From CAADGN01 sp035443945 (GTDB lineage Bacteria > Planctomycetota > Phycisphaerae > Phycisphaerales > UBA1924), in assembly GCA_035443945.1 (NCBI GenBank), contig DAOMNQ010000006.1:10155-74154 (forward strand): DNA of 64,000 nucleotides, read 5' to 3'. The position numbers and the translations under genes are program-made. Below, one piece after another: positions 56,029 through 64,000 of the stretch; positions within the stretch are counted from its first letter, which is position 1, and the number at the start of each line of letters is the position of its first letter. The notes beneath the pieces were generated by a model. That model was not told the origin of the DNA and searched no databases. It saw nothing but the letters and a program-made list of their open reading frames with translations.

Positions 56029-56819
56029 GAGCCGCCCTCCGCGGCGGGCGCGGGTCGTGCCGCGCCCTGGAGTTGCGTGCGTTCGCTTTCGGGGACGTCC
56101 TGGAGGCCCGCGCGGTTGGCGCGCTGGAGGGCGCGGATGTAGGCGACGATGGCCCAGGCGTCGTGCTCGGTGAGGGCGTGGGCGTAGCCGGGCATCAACT
56201 GTCGGCCGGTCGGGCCGACGAAGCCGTGCAGCGCGACATCGAAGATGTGGCCCTCCGCCGCGGACGTGCCCCCGGGGAGGAAACGCTCGTCGTGGAACGA
56301 GGGGAGCGGGTAGGACCAGGTCTGACCGACGAGTCCCTTGCCGTCGCCCTTGATGCCGTGGCAGGCGGCGCAGTAGATGTCGAAGCGGGACTGGCCGCGG
56401 TCGAGCAGGGCGGGGGTGACCTCGACGGGGATGGTGGTGAGGGGGTTGCCGTTGTCATCGACGCCGCGGTAGACGCGGGCGTCGTTCTTGAGGAGTTGGG
56501 CGCGCTGGAGGGTGTAGGTGGCCGCCCAGGGTTCGTCGGCGACGACGGGGCTTCGGCCGAAGGCGACCGCGCCCTGCGGCGGCTGGCGCATGGTGCGGCC
56601 GTCGGCGAAGAACTCGCTGCGATCCTGCGCCTTCCAGCGCGGCTGGTCGTCCATGTCGGGGAAGAACTGGCGGGGCGGGTTGTCGGAGCGGTCTCCGCGG
56701 CAACCGGCGAGGGGCGGCAGCGCCGCGACGAAGAGGATCGCCGCGGCACGCGTGAACGCTCGCACGGCGGCGCTCTGCCGCTTCATCACGCCGTCACTTC
56801 GCCACTTCCTCGTGCTCAT
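56025..56819 (-). CDS. actE: Alternative Complex III subunit E (mono-haem cytochrome c lipoprotein)
   Basis: 264 residues. Basic leader, signal helix and lipobox (PPLAGC, Cys about residue 40), so it is membrane-anchored. One haem-binding CAACHGIKGDG lies in the C-terminal half, with Met in RQLMPGYAHAL as likely axial ligand. N-terminal part has DNPPRQFFPDMDDQPRWKAQ as in ActE. It passes electrons to the oxidase. ATG at 56819 overlaps the actD stop. Confidence 0.9.
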   Translation of the reverse strand: MSTRKWRSDGVMKRQSAAVRAFTRAAAILFVAALPPLAGCRGDRSDNPPRQFFPDMDDQPRWKAQDRSEFFADGRTMRQPPQGAVAFGRSPVVADEPWAATYTLQRAQLLKNDARVYRGVDDNGNPLTTIPVEVTPALLDRGQSRFDIYCAACHGIKGDGKGLVGQTWSYPLPSFHDERFLPGGTSAAEGHIFDVALHGFVGPTGRQLMPGYAHALTEHDAWAIVAYIRALQRANRAGLQDVPESERTQLQGAARPAPAAEGGS

Positions 56820-57415
56820 GCTTCCTCCACGAGTTCGATGGCGGACGCGCCGAGGGACTCGAGCAGGCGTCGCGTGGCGAGGGGGTCGAACTTCGGATCG
56901 GCGGCCTCGACGACGATGAAGAAGGTGTCGTCGCTGGAGGAGAGGAAGCGTTCGCTGGCGAGGAGGGGGTGGTTCCAGCGGGGGAGGCCGTTGAGGGCCA
57001 ACATGCCGAAGAGGGCGGCGAACGCGCTGAAGAGGACGCCGAGTTCGAAGGTGACCATGAGGAACGGCTCCCACGCGAAGTCGGGCTTGCCTTGGACGAC
57101 GAAGCGGAAGTCGAAGCCGTTCATGAACCACTGCATGAGCATCGCGCCGGAGACGCCGGTGAAGGCTGCGCCGCCGACGATGAAGGGGAGGATGGTGCGT
57201 CGGTGGCCCATCGCTTCCTCGATGCCGTGGATGGGGAACGGGGAGTGGACGTCCCAGTTTGTGAAGCCCTCGTCGCGCATCTTCTCGGCGGCGTGGTAGA
57301 CCTTGGCGACGTCGTCGAACTGGGCGAGCACGCCGTGGACGGGCGTGCCGGCCTCGGTGACGAAGCGCGGGGCGGGCGGGCGGAAGAGGAAGGGCAGGTA
57401 ATCGGAGATCGCCAT
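56816..57415 (-). CDS. actD: Alternative Complex III subunit D (DUF3341)
   Basis: 199 residues. HGVLAQFDDVAKVYHAAEKM and WDVHSPFPIHGIEEAMG are DUF3341 signatures. Two membrane helices (LPFIVGGAAFTGVSGAMLMQ; FELGVLFSAFAALFGMLAL) follow. It is a structural subunit without redox centre. Two bases separate it from actC. Confidence 0.92.
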   Translation of the reverse strand: MAISDYLPFLFRPPAPRFVTEAGTPVHGVLAQFDDVAKVYHAAEKMRDEGFTNWDVHSPFPIHGIEEAMGHRRTILPFIVGGAAFTGVSGAMLMQWFMNGFDFRFVVQGKPDFAWEPFLMVTFELGVLFSAFAALFGMLALNGLPRWNHPLLASERFLSSSDDTFFIVVEAADPKFDPLATRRLLESLGASAIELVEEA

Positions 57416-57417
57416 GG

Positions 57418-58995
57418 TCAGTGCCCCCCTCCGTTGTGGTGGGCGTTGTGCCCGTGCGGGTCGGCCTGCGGCATGACGGCCTTGACCTCGGCCATCGGGA
57501 ACTGCGGGAGGAACCGCATGAAGAGCATGAACATCGAGACGAAGATGCCGAGCGAGCCGGTGAAGATGAGGATGTCCACCCACGTCGGGAAGAACATGTG
57601 CCACTCGCCGGGCAGGAACGCGCGGTGGAGGCTGGTGACGATGATGACGAACCGCTCGAACCACATGCCGATCGTGACGAGCAGGGCGACGATCCAGATG
57701 ACGACGGGGTTGGTGCGCATGGCCCGCGACCAGAAGAGTTGCGGGCTGACGACGTTGCAGGTGATCATGGTCCAGTAGGCCCACCAGTAGGGGCCGGTGG
57801 CGCGGTTGATGAAGGCGTACAACTCGTACTCGTTGGCGCCGTACCAGGCGATGAAGAACTCCATCGCGTAGGCGAAGCCGACCATCATGCCGGTGACGAG
57901 CAGAATCTTCGCCATGTTCTCGAGGTGTCGGAGGGTGAGGAGGTCCTTGAAGTTGGGGTAGAGTTCGCGCGCCGGGATGAGCAGCAGGAGCACCATGGCG
58001 AAGCCGCCGAAGATGGCGCCGGCGACGAAGTAGGGCGGGAAGATGGTGGTGTGCCAGCCGGGCAGGATGCTGGTGGCGAAGTCGAAGGAGACGATCGAGT
58101 GCACGCTGAGCACGAGGGGCGTCGAGATGCCGGCGAGGATGAGGTAGGCGTTTTCGTAGCGGTGCCAGTGGCGGCTGGAGAAACGCCAGCCGACGGCGAG
58201 CAGGCCGTACACCAACGCCCGGATGCGGTCCGCGAGGATCGGCAGTTCGACGGCGAACTTCACCGGGCCGGGGGCCTGCAGACGCACTCGGGCGCTCTGC
58301 CCCCGCCGCAGCCGACGGTCGGCGCGGTCGCGAAGCGTGGCAAAGTCCGGGATCATCCCCATGTACCAGAACAGCAGCGAGACCGTGAAGTAGGTGCTGA
58401 CGGCGAAGACGTCCCAGAGCAGCGGCGAGCGGAAGTTGGGCCAGATCCAGTTGTAGTTCGGGATGGGGAAGACCATCCAGATGAACCAGATGCGCCCGAC
58501 GTGGATCGCCGGGAAGATGCCGGCGCACATGACGGCGAAGATCGTCATCGCCTCGGCCGACCGGTTCACCGCCGTGCGCCACTTCTGCTTGAAGAGGCAG
58601 AGGATCGCCGAGATCAGCGTCCCGGCGTGGCCGATGCCGATCCAGAAGACGAAGTTCGTGATGTCCCACGCCCAGCCGACCTGGTTGTTCAGGCCCCACG
58701 TGCCGATGCCCGTGACGATCAGGTACAGGATCATCAGCATCCCGACGGCGGCCACCGTCGACGCAACGCAGAAGACCGGCAGCCACCATTTGCCCGGAGG
58801 CGGCTTCTCGCAGTAGCCGCAGACGATCTCCGTCACGTCGTGGATCGATCGGTTGTTGAGCACGAGCGGCGCGCGGATCGCCGGGTCCTCGATCAGGGTG
58901 CCGTCGCCCGTCGGCGCACCCTGAATCGAAGCGACGCCCGGGGCAAGCCCCGCGAGACGCTCGGCGGTGATCCGGTCGGGGTGCATCGCGCTCAT
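57418..58995 (-). CDS. actC: Alternative Complex III subunit C (NrfD/PsrC-like)
   Basis: 525 residues with about ten membrane helices and the quinol-binding site. IVCGYCEKPPPGKWWLPVFC opens; NNQVGWAWDITNFVFWIGIG, IWFIWMVFPIPNYNWIWPNF and MEFFIAWYGANEYELYAFIN are typical of ActC. The C-terminus is His-rich. ATG at 58995 overlaps the actB stop (ATGA, 58992-58995). Confidence 0.95.
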   Translation of the reverse strand: MSAMHPDRITAERLAGLAPGVASIQGAPTGDGTLIEDPAIRAPLVLNNRSIHDVTEIVCGYCEKPPPGKWWLPVFCVASTVAAVGMLMILYLIVTGIGTWGLNNQVGWAWDITNFVFWIGIGHAGTLISAILCLFKQKWRTAVNRSAEAMTIFAVMCAGIFPAIHVGRIWFIWMVFPIPNYNWIWPNFRSPLLWDVFAVSTYFTVSLLFWYMGMIPDFATLRDRADRRLRRGQSARVRLQAPGPVKFAVELPILADRIRALVYGLLAVGWRFSSRHWHRYENAYLILAGISTPLVLSVHSIVSFDFATSILPGWHTTIFPPYFVAGAIFGGFAMVLLLLIPARELYPNFKDLLTLRHLENMAKILLVTGMMVGFAYAMEFFIAWYGANEYELYAFINRATGPYWWAYWTMITCNVVSPQLFWSRAMRTNPVVIWIVALLVTIGMWFERFVIIVTSLHRAFLPGEWHMFFPTWVDILIFTGSLGIFVSMFMLFMRFLPQFPMAEVKAVMPQADPHGHNAHHNGGGH

Positions 58996-61900
58996 GCCGG
59001 CGCTCCCATCGTGATCGGCAGGACTCTCAGGCTCAACGCGTACCCACCGTCATCCGTTCGTCGCACGGGGTCGTGCCTCCAGGAGTGCTGGGCGTCGCCG
59101 GCCGGCTCGTCGAGCCCTTCGCTCTCGTGCCCGCCGTGGTCGTGGAAGTGGTCCACGGCGGCGCGGATGGCGGGGTTGGGGTTGCGCACGCGGAGCATGT
59201 GGCTGGTGCGCGGGCGGGTGTTGAGGTAGCCCAGGAGCAGGTAGCCGCGGTGGCTGGTGCGGTTCTTCGAGACCGCGCTGTCGGGGTCGAGGATGTCGCC
59301 GAAGGCGATGGCCTCGCTGGGGCAGGCCTGCTGGCAGGCGACCTGGAAGAAGCCCTCCGGGATGTTGTCGAGGTCCTGGAGTTTCATCTCGACGCGGGCG
59401 CGGTTGATGCGCTGGATGCAGAACGTGCACTTCTCCATGACGCCGCGGCCACGGACGGTCACGTCCGGGTTCTGCTTCATCTTGGAGATCTCGTCGAGTT
59501 TCGCACGCAGCCGCGGGGGGATGAAGTTCTGGTTGAAGGTGATGCGCGTGGCGGAGTCCTTGGCGATGCTCTCGGGGACGTAGCGCGGGTCGAGGCCGCC
59601 GTTGAACTTGCTCTGAGCCCAGTCGAAGAAGTTGAACCGCCGCGCCTTGTAGGGGCAGTTGTTCATGCAGTAGCGCGTGCCGATGCAGCGGTTGTAGGCC
59701 ATGACGTTGAGGCCTTCCTCGTCGTGCACGGTGGCGTTGACGGGGCAGACCGTCTCGCAGGGCGCGTTCTCGCACTGGACGCAGGCGACGGGCTGCGCGA
59801 TCATCTCCTCGGGGTCGTTGAGGTCGTCGCCCACGAAGTAGCGGTCGACGCGGATCCAGTGCATCTCGCGCCCCTTGGCCACTTCCTTCTTGCCGACGAC
59901 CGGGATGTTGTTCTCGCTCTGGCAGGCGATCATGCACGCGCCGCACCCGGTGCACGTGCTGAGGTCGATCGTCATCCCCCACTGCGGGCGCGTCGAGTAG
60001 GCCGGCGGGGCGCCGGTCTTGGGGTCGATGGCGCGCGGGTCGGGGTTGCCTCGACCCTGGTTGTACGGGTTGTCGTACAGGCTGAGGTTCGGCGGCGTGT
60101 GGCTGAGTTCGCCCAGTTTCTCGGCCAGACCGAGCGACGCCACGCCGGTCACGAACGGGTCCTTCACCGTCGCCTTGCCCGCGTGCTCGAGGCCGGCCAT
60201 GCGCTCGCGGAAGATCGGGAGGTCGATCTCGCGGGCGACGGCGGTGCGGCTCTCGAGCGACCAGTGGTTCTGGGTGCTGGAGATCGGGTAGTGATCCCCC
60301 GTGCGGGTGAGCGTCGCGCCGCGGACGACGCGGCCCTGCCCGGCCTGTCTCACGGTGTACGCGTTCACGCCGACACCCGTGCCGACGAGGCCGCAGACCT
60401 CGCGCCCGTAGCCGAAGGCGAGCGACACGACGCCATCGGCCATGCCGGGCGAGATCCAGACGGGGACGCGGATGTCGCGCCCGCCGATGGAGAGCGTCGC
60501 GACGCGTGCGCGCGGCTCCTGTCGCGACGTATAGGAATCGGGCTCGAGGTTGAGCGCCTTGGCGGTCGCGGGGCTGACGGCGGCGGGGTTGTCCCACGCG
60601 ACCTTGGTGACGGGGTCGCCCTTCTCGTGCAGCCAGCCGTTGTTGCCGTGGCGGCCGTCGCCCACCGCGCCGAGCGTGAAGACGAGTTCCATCGACGCGC
60701 TGGTCGGCGGGGCGGGGATGTCGAGGCCCGCGAGCGACTCGGCGACGGCGTCGAACCGCACCGACGGGCGCACGGGCGAGGGCGCGGAGTTGGCGAGCAG
60801 GCCGTCGTGCAGGGCGCGTCGCCAGACCTTCTCGAAGCGGGCATCGCTCTCGGCGAATCCGAGGCGCTCGCGCCAGGCGGTGCGGACGAGGTCGTGGCCA
60901 CTGACAGTCTCGCCGGTGGCGAGCATCGCGAGGAGTTCGAGCGCGCTGTGCGCGGGTTCGTAGAGGGGCGCGATCATGGGCTGGATCGCGCTGATGGTGC
61001 CGTCGTTGGCGACGGCGTCGCCCCAGGACTCGAGGAAGTGCGCGCCGTTGAGGCTCCAGGTGCTCGCGGCGGCGGTCTCACTCGCGCCGACGCTGAGACA
61101 GACGCGGGCGGGCACGCGGGCGAACGCCTCGGCGAAGTTGAGGTCCGCGGGGGCGTCGTAGACGGGATTGACGTTCAGGCAGAAGACGGCGGTGATGCCG
61201 CCCGCACGCATGCGCTCGGTGACGCGGCGGATGCCGGCGTGGGCCGGGGCGGCGCGATCCTCGGAGACGGGCAGGTAGGCGACGGTCGTGCCGACGTTGC
61301 CGAGGGCGGCGTTCAGGGCGTGCGCGAGGGCGTGGACGGCGGGGGGCTGGGTCGCGCCCGCGACGATGAGGCTGCGGCCGAGGTGCTCGGGGGCGAGCAG
61401 GTCGGCGGCGAGTGCGTCGAAGAACGAGCCGGACTCTCCCGAGGCCATCGGGATCTGAAGGTCGTCGCCTGCGGGGACGCTGACGGCGGCGAGCGCATCG
61501 CGCAGTCGTGACGCGCCGGGGAGGTCGGGGTTGGCGCGCAGCAGAGCGCGGGCGAGTTCGACGGCGAAGGCAGCGATTCGCGAGGGCGCGAGGCGGACGC
61601 GGTGGTCCGCGAGGCCGCCGAGCGTGCTGAAGGCGGACTCGGCGACGTAGATGCGGCTCATCTCGTCGTGCGAGGTCATGGGGCGGCGCATGGAGGCGAC
61701 GCCGCGGCTGTTGGCGATCGCGCCCGACTCGCCTTCGAGGAAGTTGCGGTCGAGCGAGACGATCACGCGGGCGCGCTCGGTGAAGAACACCTCTCGCACC
61801 GGCTCGCCGAAGGCGATGCGCGCGCCGGCGATCGGCTCATCGACGGCGGCGGGGCTCCAGGCGACCCACTCGGCGTTGGGCCAGCGCTTGCGCAGCATGG

Positions 61901-62567
61901 CGCGGGCGTGCTCCCATGCTGGGCCTTCGCCCGGCTCGACGATGAAGGCCACGCCCTCGCCGCGGGTGGCGTCGTAGGCCTTGAGTTCGCGTTCGGCCCA
62001 GACGCGGAAATCGTCCCAGGTGGCGTTCAGCCGACCGCGCGCGGGGTTGTCGTAGCGCGGGTTGACGAGACGGTCGGGGTCGTAGAGGCCGAGCACGCTG
62101 GCAAGGGCTTCCGCGCCGGCGCGGCCGCGGTTGTTGGGGTGGAGCGGGTTGCCCTCGATCTTGGTCGGGCGTCCCTCGTGGGTCTCGACGAGCAGGCCCT
62201 CCGCCCCGCCGCAGGGCAGCGGCATGGCGGTGGCGTAGAAGAGCGGCTTGCCGGGGATGACTTCCTCGGGGACTTCGCGCGAGTAGGCGAGGATTTTGTG
62301 GTCGGGCCTGCGGCATCCCGGGATGGTGGCCGCGCCGGCGAGGGCGAGGCTCGCGCCCATCAACTTGACGAAGTCGCGTCGCGAGGTGGAGAGGAGTTCG
62401 CTCGCGCCGGCGGGGAACTCGCGTTCGAGGAACTCGCGGAAGTCGGGCGCGTCGACGAACTCCTCGGTGCTGCGCCACGCGGCGCGGCCGTTGAGGCGCG
62501 CCAGGTGTCGCGTGCCGGAGGGCGGCTCGACCTTGCCTTTGCTGGATGGGCACTGGTGTTGCGTCAT
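58992..62567 (-). CDS. actB: Alternative Complex III subunit B (molybdopterin-like/iron-sulphur protein)
   Basis: 1191 residues. A Tat signal (STSRRDFVKLMGASLALAG, near residue 60) is followed by a large molybdopterin oxidoreductase-like domain, which in ACIII lacks the cofactor, and a C-terminal ferredoxin-type part from about residue 860: CTGCGACMIACQSEN, CVQCENAPCETVCPVNA, CIGTRYCMNNCPY and CTFCIQRINRARVE with ACQQACPSEAI. These hold three [4Fe-4S] and one [3Fe-4S] cluster. It is the largest subunit, facing the periplasm. Confidence 0.95.
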   Translation of the reverse strand: MTQHQCPSSKGKVEPPSGTRHLARLNGRAAWRSTEEFVDAPDFREFLEREFPAGASELLSTSRRDFVKLMGASLALAGAATIPGCRRPDHKILAYSREVPEEVIPGKPLFYATAMPLPCGGAEGLLVETHEGRPTKIEGNPLHPNNRGRAGAEALASVLGLYDPDRLVNPRYDNPARGRLNATWDDFRVWAERELKAYDATRGEGVAFIVEPGEGPAWEHARAMLRKRWPNAEWVAWSPAAVDEPIAGARIAFGEPVREVFFTERARVIVSLDRNFLEGESGAIANSRGVASMRRPMTSHDEMSRIYVAESAFSTLGGLADHRVRLAPSRIAAFAVELARALLRANPDLPGASRLRDALAAVSVPAGDDLQIPMASGESGSFFDALAADLLAPEHLGRSLIVAGATQPPAVHALAHALNAALGNVGTTVAYLPVSEDRAAPAHAGIRRVTERMRAGGITAVFCLNVNPVYDAPADLNFAEAFARVPARVCLSVGASETAAASTWSLNGAHFLESWGDAVANDGTISAIQPMIAPLYEPAHSALELLAMLATGETVSGHDLVRTAWRERLGFAESDARFEKVWRRALHDGLLANSAPSPVRPSVRFDAVAESLAGLDIPAPPTSASMELVFTLGAVGDGRHGNNGWLHEKGDPVTKVAWDNPAAVSPATAKALNLEPDSYTSRQEPRARVATLSIGGRDIRVPVWISPGMADGVVSLAFGYGREVCGLVGTGVGVNAYTVRQAGQGRVVRGATLTRTGDHYPISSTQNHWSLESRTAVAREIDLPIFRERMAGLEHAGKATVKDPFVTGVASLGLAEKLGELSHTPPNLSLYDNPYNQGRGNPDPRAIDPKTGAPPAYSTRPQWGMTIDLSTCTGCGACMIACQSENNIPVVGKKEVAKGREMHWIRVDRYFVGDDLNDPEEMIAQPVACVQCENAPCETVCPVNATVHDEEGLNVMAYNRCIGTRYCMNNCPYKARRFNFFDWAQSKFNGGLDPRYVPESIAKDSATRITFNQNFIPPRLRAKLDEISKMKQNPDVTVRGRGVMEKCTFCIQRINRARVEMKLQDLDNIPEGFFQVACQQACPSEAIAFGDILDPDSAVSKNRTSHRGYLLLGYLNTRPRTSHMLRVRNPNPAIRAAVDHFHDHGGHESEGLDEPAGDAQHSWRHDPVRRTDDGGYALSLRVLPITMGAPA

Positions 62568-62604
62568 GCGTCCGCTCGCTCGTCGGTCGGGTGGGCCGTG
62601 GGGG

Positions 62605-63297
62605 TCAGTGGTGGCAGGCTCCGCAGGTCTGGGGAGGGGATCGCCGCAGCGAGTCCACGAGTTGCTGCGGCGTCACGCCGTTGTAGTTGCGGCCGGTGAC
62701 GGGGCGCGCCAGCCACTCCGTCTCGACCCAGACGAGGTCCGTCACCTTGTCCGGCGGGACCATGTGCTTCTCCGGGTTGCGGTGGCAGTCGAGGCACCAG
62801 CCCATGTGCAGCCCCTCCGCCTGGTAGACGACGGGCATGCCCATGATCTGGCCGTGGCACGAGAAGCACGAAACGCCCGCCTTGACGTGCGCGTCGTGCG
62901 GGAAGTTGCGGACGTAGTCGGGAAGTTTGTGGATGCGTCGCCACTCGATGGAGCGGTCCTCCGCGTAGGCCTCGCGCACGAACCCAACGCGGTGGATGTC
63001 CCAGTTGCGCAGCCGCTCCTCCGCGTGGCATCCCATGCACGTCGCGACGTTCGGGATGTTCGCCTCGGGAGACTTCTCCACCTTCGTATGGCAGTACCGA
63101 CAGTCGATGCCCAACTGGCCGGCGTGTAACTGGTGGTTGAAGCCGGTGCCCGGCTGCGTGGGCATGTAGCCGACGCGCGTGTAGTCGGGCGTGGCCCAGT
63201 ACCAGGTTCCCCAGACGACGCCGATCAGCCCGAAGAACGCCGCGCCTGCGCCGAGCGTCGGCATGGCGTTCATCCATTTCGGGAAGAGTGCCGACAC
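62605..63297 (-). CDS. actA: Alternative Complex III subunit A (penta-haem cytochrome c)
   Basis: 230 residues. It has one N-terminal membrane helix (LGAGAAFFGLIGVVWGTWYW) and five CxxCH haem sites: CRYCH, CMGCH, CFSCH, CLDCH and CGACH. It collects electrons from the iron-sulphur subunit. The GTG at 63297 (VSALFPKWMNAMP) is chosen because GAGGAG precedes it at good spacing and the family begins like this; the ATG at 63327 has no ribosome-binding site. First gene of the act-cox operon. Confidence 0.92.
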   Translation of the reverse strand: MSALFPKWMNAMPTLGAGAAFFGLIGVVWGTWYWATPDYTRVGYMPTQPGTGFNHQLHAGQLGIDCRYCHTKVEKSPEANIPNVATCMGCHAEERLRNWDIHRVGFVREAYAEDRSIEWRRIHKLPDYVRNFPHDAHVKAGVSCFSCHGQIMGMPVVYQAEGLHMGWCLDCHRNPEKHMVPPDKVTDLVWVETEWLARPVTGRNYNGVTPQQLVDSLRRSPPQTCGACHH

Positions 63298-63445
63298 CTT
63301 GAACGCTCCTCTATCGCGGACCCGCATGGGGCCGGCGGACGGGCGGGAACTGTCGGGGACTCGGACCCCGGAAAAGCCGGACGCGGGATGTCCGGACCTG
63401 GCACGGACCCTTCCGGTTTTCCATGCGCCGTTGCTGTGAGGCAGA

Positions 63446-63475
63446 AATGTCCGCATGTTGTGTGTAGTCTGTCAA
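63446..63475 (-). promoter_or_regulatory. Candidate sigma-70 promoter of the act-cox operon
   Basis: On the minus strand a perfect -35 box TTGACA (63475-63470) is 18 bases before GACATT (63451-63446). The leader to the actA start would be about 140 bases. Confidence 0.45.
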
Positions 63476-63556
63476 GTCCCGTCGGCCAGTTGCGGGGCAA
63501 ATGAGACGGGGTCGCAACAAAGCCAGACCCGGACATAACCCTCACGGAAGACACCG

Positions 63557-64000
63557 ATGGCTGCCGATTCCGCGGCCGATCTTCGAAAGTCGGATCGTGT
63601 CGCCGCGCCGCTCGCGCTCGGGTTCGGGACGGCGGTGGCGATGTGGTGCGCGTGGTTTCTGACGCATTTTCCGGGGTTGAACCTGCCGCCCGCAGCGGTG
63701 GCGGGTGTGCTGCTGCTCGCGTGGGTGGGGGCCGCGGGCGTTCTGTCGCGGGTGTGGGGCGCGGGCGTCAAGACCGGCGCGATGGGTGGCGTCGTCGCAG
63801 CGCTGGTGAACCTGCTCGCGCTCGGGTCGCTCCTCGTCGAGCAGGCCGACCCGGCGACCTACGCGGGCGGCCAGCCGCCGATCCGACCCAACGCCGCGCT
63901 CGCCGCGGGCGGGTTCTTCGCCCTGGGCGCGGTCGTAGGTGCGGCGGGCGGCGCGATCGAGACCAGCAGCGCCGGAGCCAGCTCGGCCGCGGCGCGCAGC
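63557..64000 (+). CDS. Partial membrane protein, 3' end beyond the window
   Basis: At least 148 codons, open at the right edge. From ATG 63557 (MAADSAADLRKSDRVAAPLA), with GGAAG upstream, there are about four membrane helices (LALGFGTAVAMWCAWFLTHF; AVAGVLLLAWVGAAGVLSRV; GAMGGVVAALVNLLALGSLL; ALAAGGFFALGAVVGAAGGA). Divergent from the act operon, so it may be a respiratory assembly factor; the sequence seen does not identify it. Confidence 0.6.
   Translation, partial: MAADSAADLRKSDRVAAPLALGFGTAVAMWCAWFLTHFPGLNLPPAAVAGVLLLAWVGAAGVLSRVWGAGVKTGAMGGVVAALVNLLALGSLLVEQADPATYAGGQPPIRPNAALAAGGFFALGAVVGAAGGAIETSSAGASSAAARS

Overview
The window is high-G+C bacterial chromosome, densely coded on both strands. 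Several traits suggest a planctomycete, most likely of the Phycisphaerae type (inference): an Alternative Complex III operon joined to an aa3/caa3-type cytochrome oxidase operon, a eukaryote-like GT3 glycogen synthase, secreted proteins with PEP-CTERM-like tails or dockerin-like C-termini, an OPT transporter, and families of short intergenic palindromes. There are no rRNA or tRNA genes, no CRISPR arrays and no phage. One assembly gap of 10 N lies at 11299-11308.

Layout. 1-1354 is the edge of a restriction-modification locus: a truncated methyltransferase, a complete beta-class methyltransferase and the first codons of a third gene that may be the nuclease. 1453-5045 holds an orphan nuoB, a tandem-ACT protein, a BrkB/YihY membrane protein and rluB. 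5137-9027 has a coiled-coil protein coupled to a large secreted protein with repeated D-x-A-G-(N/D)-D-x-Y units, then a PEP-CTERM-like protein. 9370-15262 is a glycogen cluster: debranching enzyme and GT3 synthase on minus, glgB divergent on plus. 15333-23909 carries pdxH, panE, a PagL-like deacylase, an HPt plus REC-GGDEF signalling pair and an RND efflux pump with its adaptor. 24011-36559 is a mixed region with two copies of a 136-bp palindromic element: a pseudopilin, a Tat-exported glycosylasparaginase, a small island with a sigma factor and a degenerate GIY-YIG protein, a methyltransferase, MFS and TSUP transporters, an AlkD-like protein carrying an in-frame repeat, a secreted nuclease/phosphatase-fold lipoprotein and rnc. 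36830-40316 holds rpmH (47 codons, easily missed) and an OPT transporter with a predicted YHS-like insertion plus a companion protein. 40470-48816 has a zinc metalloprotease, a frameshifted dockerin-like protein, a SUMF1-fold protein and small proteins. 48836-63297 is one long respiratory operon (minus): actABCDEF, a small membrane protein, SCO, then oxidase subunits II, I, III and IV.

How the genes work together. The act products oxidise quinol and pass electrons to cytochrome c; the oxidase subunits reduce oxygen; SCO delivers copper to CuA in subunit II, which also has its own cytochrome c domain. The glycogen genes cover elongation, branching and debranching. Genes use two start modes. 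Many have a Shine-Dalgarno sequence. At least eleven have a TAnnnT -10 box only 5-8 bases before the start codon, which predicts leaderless mRNAs.
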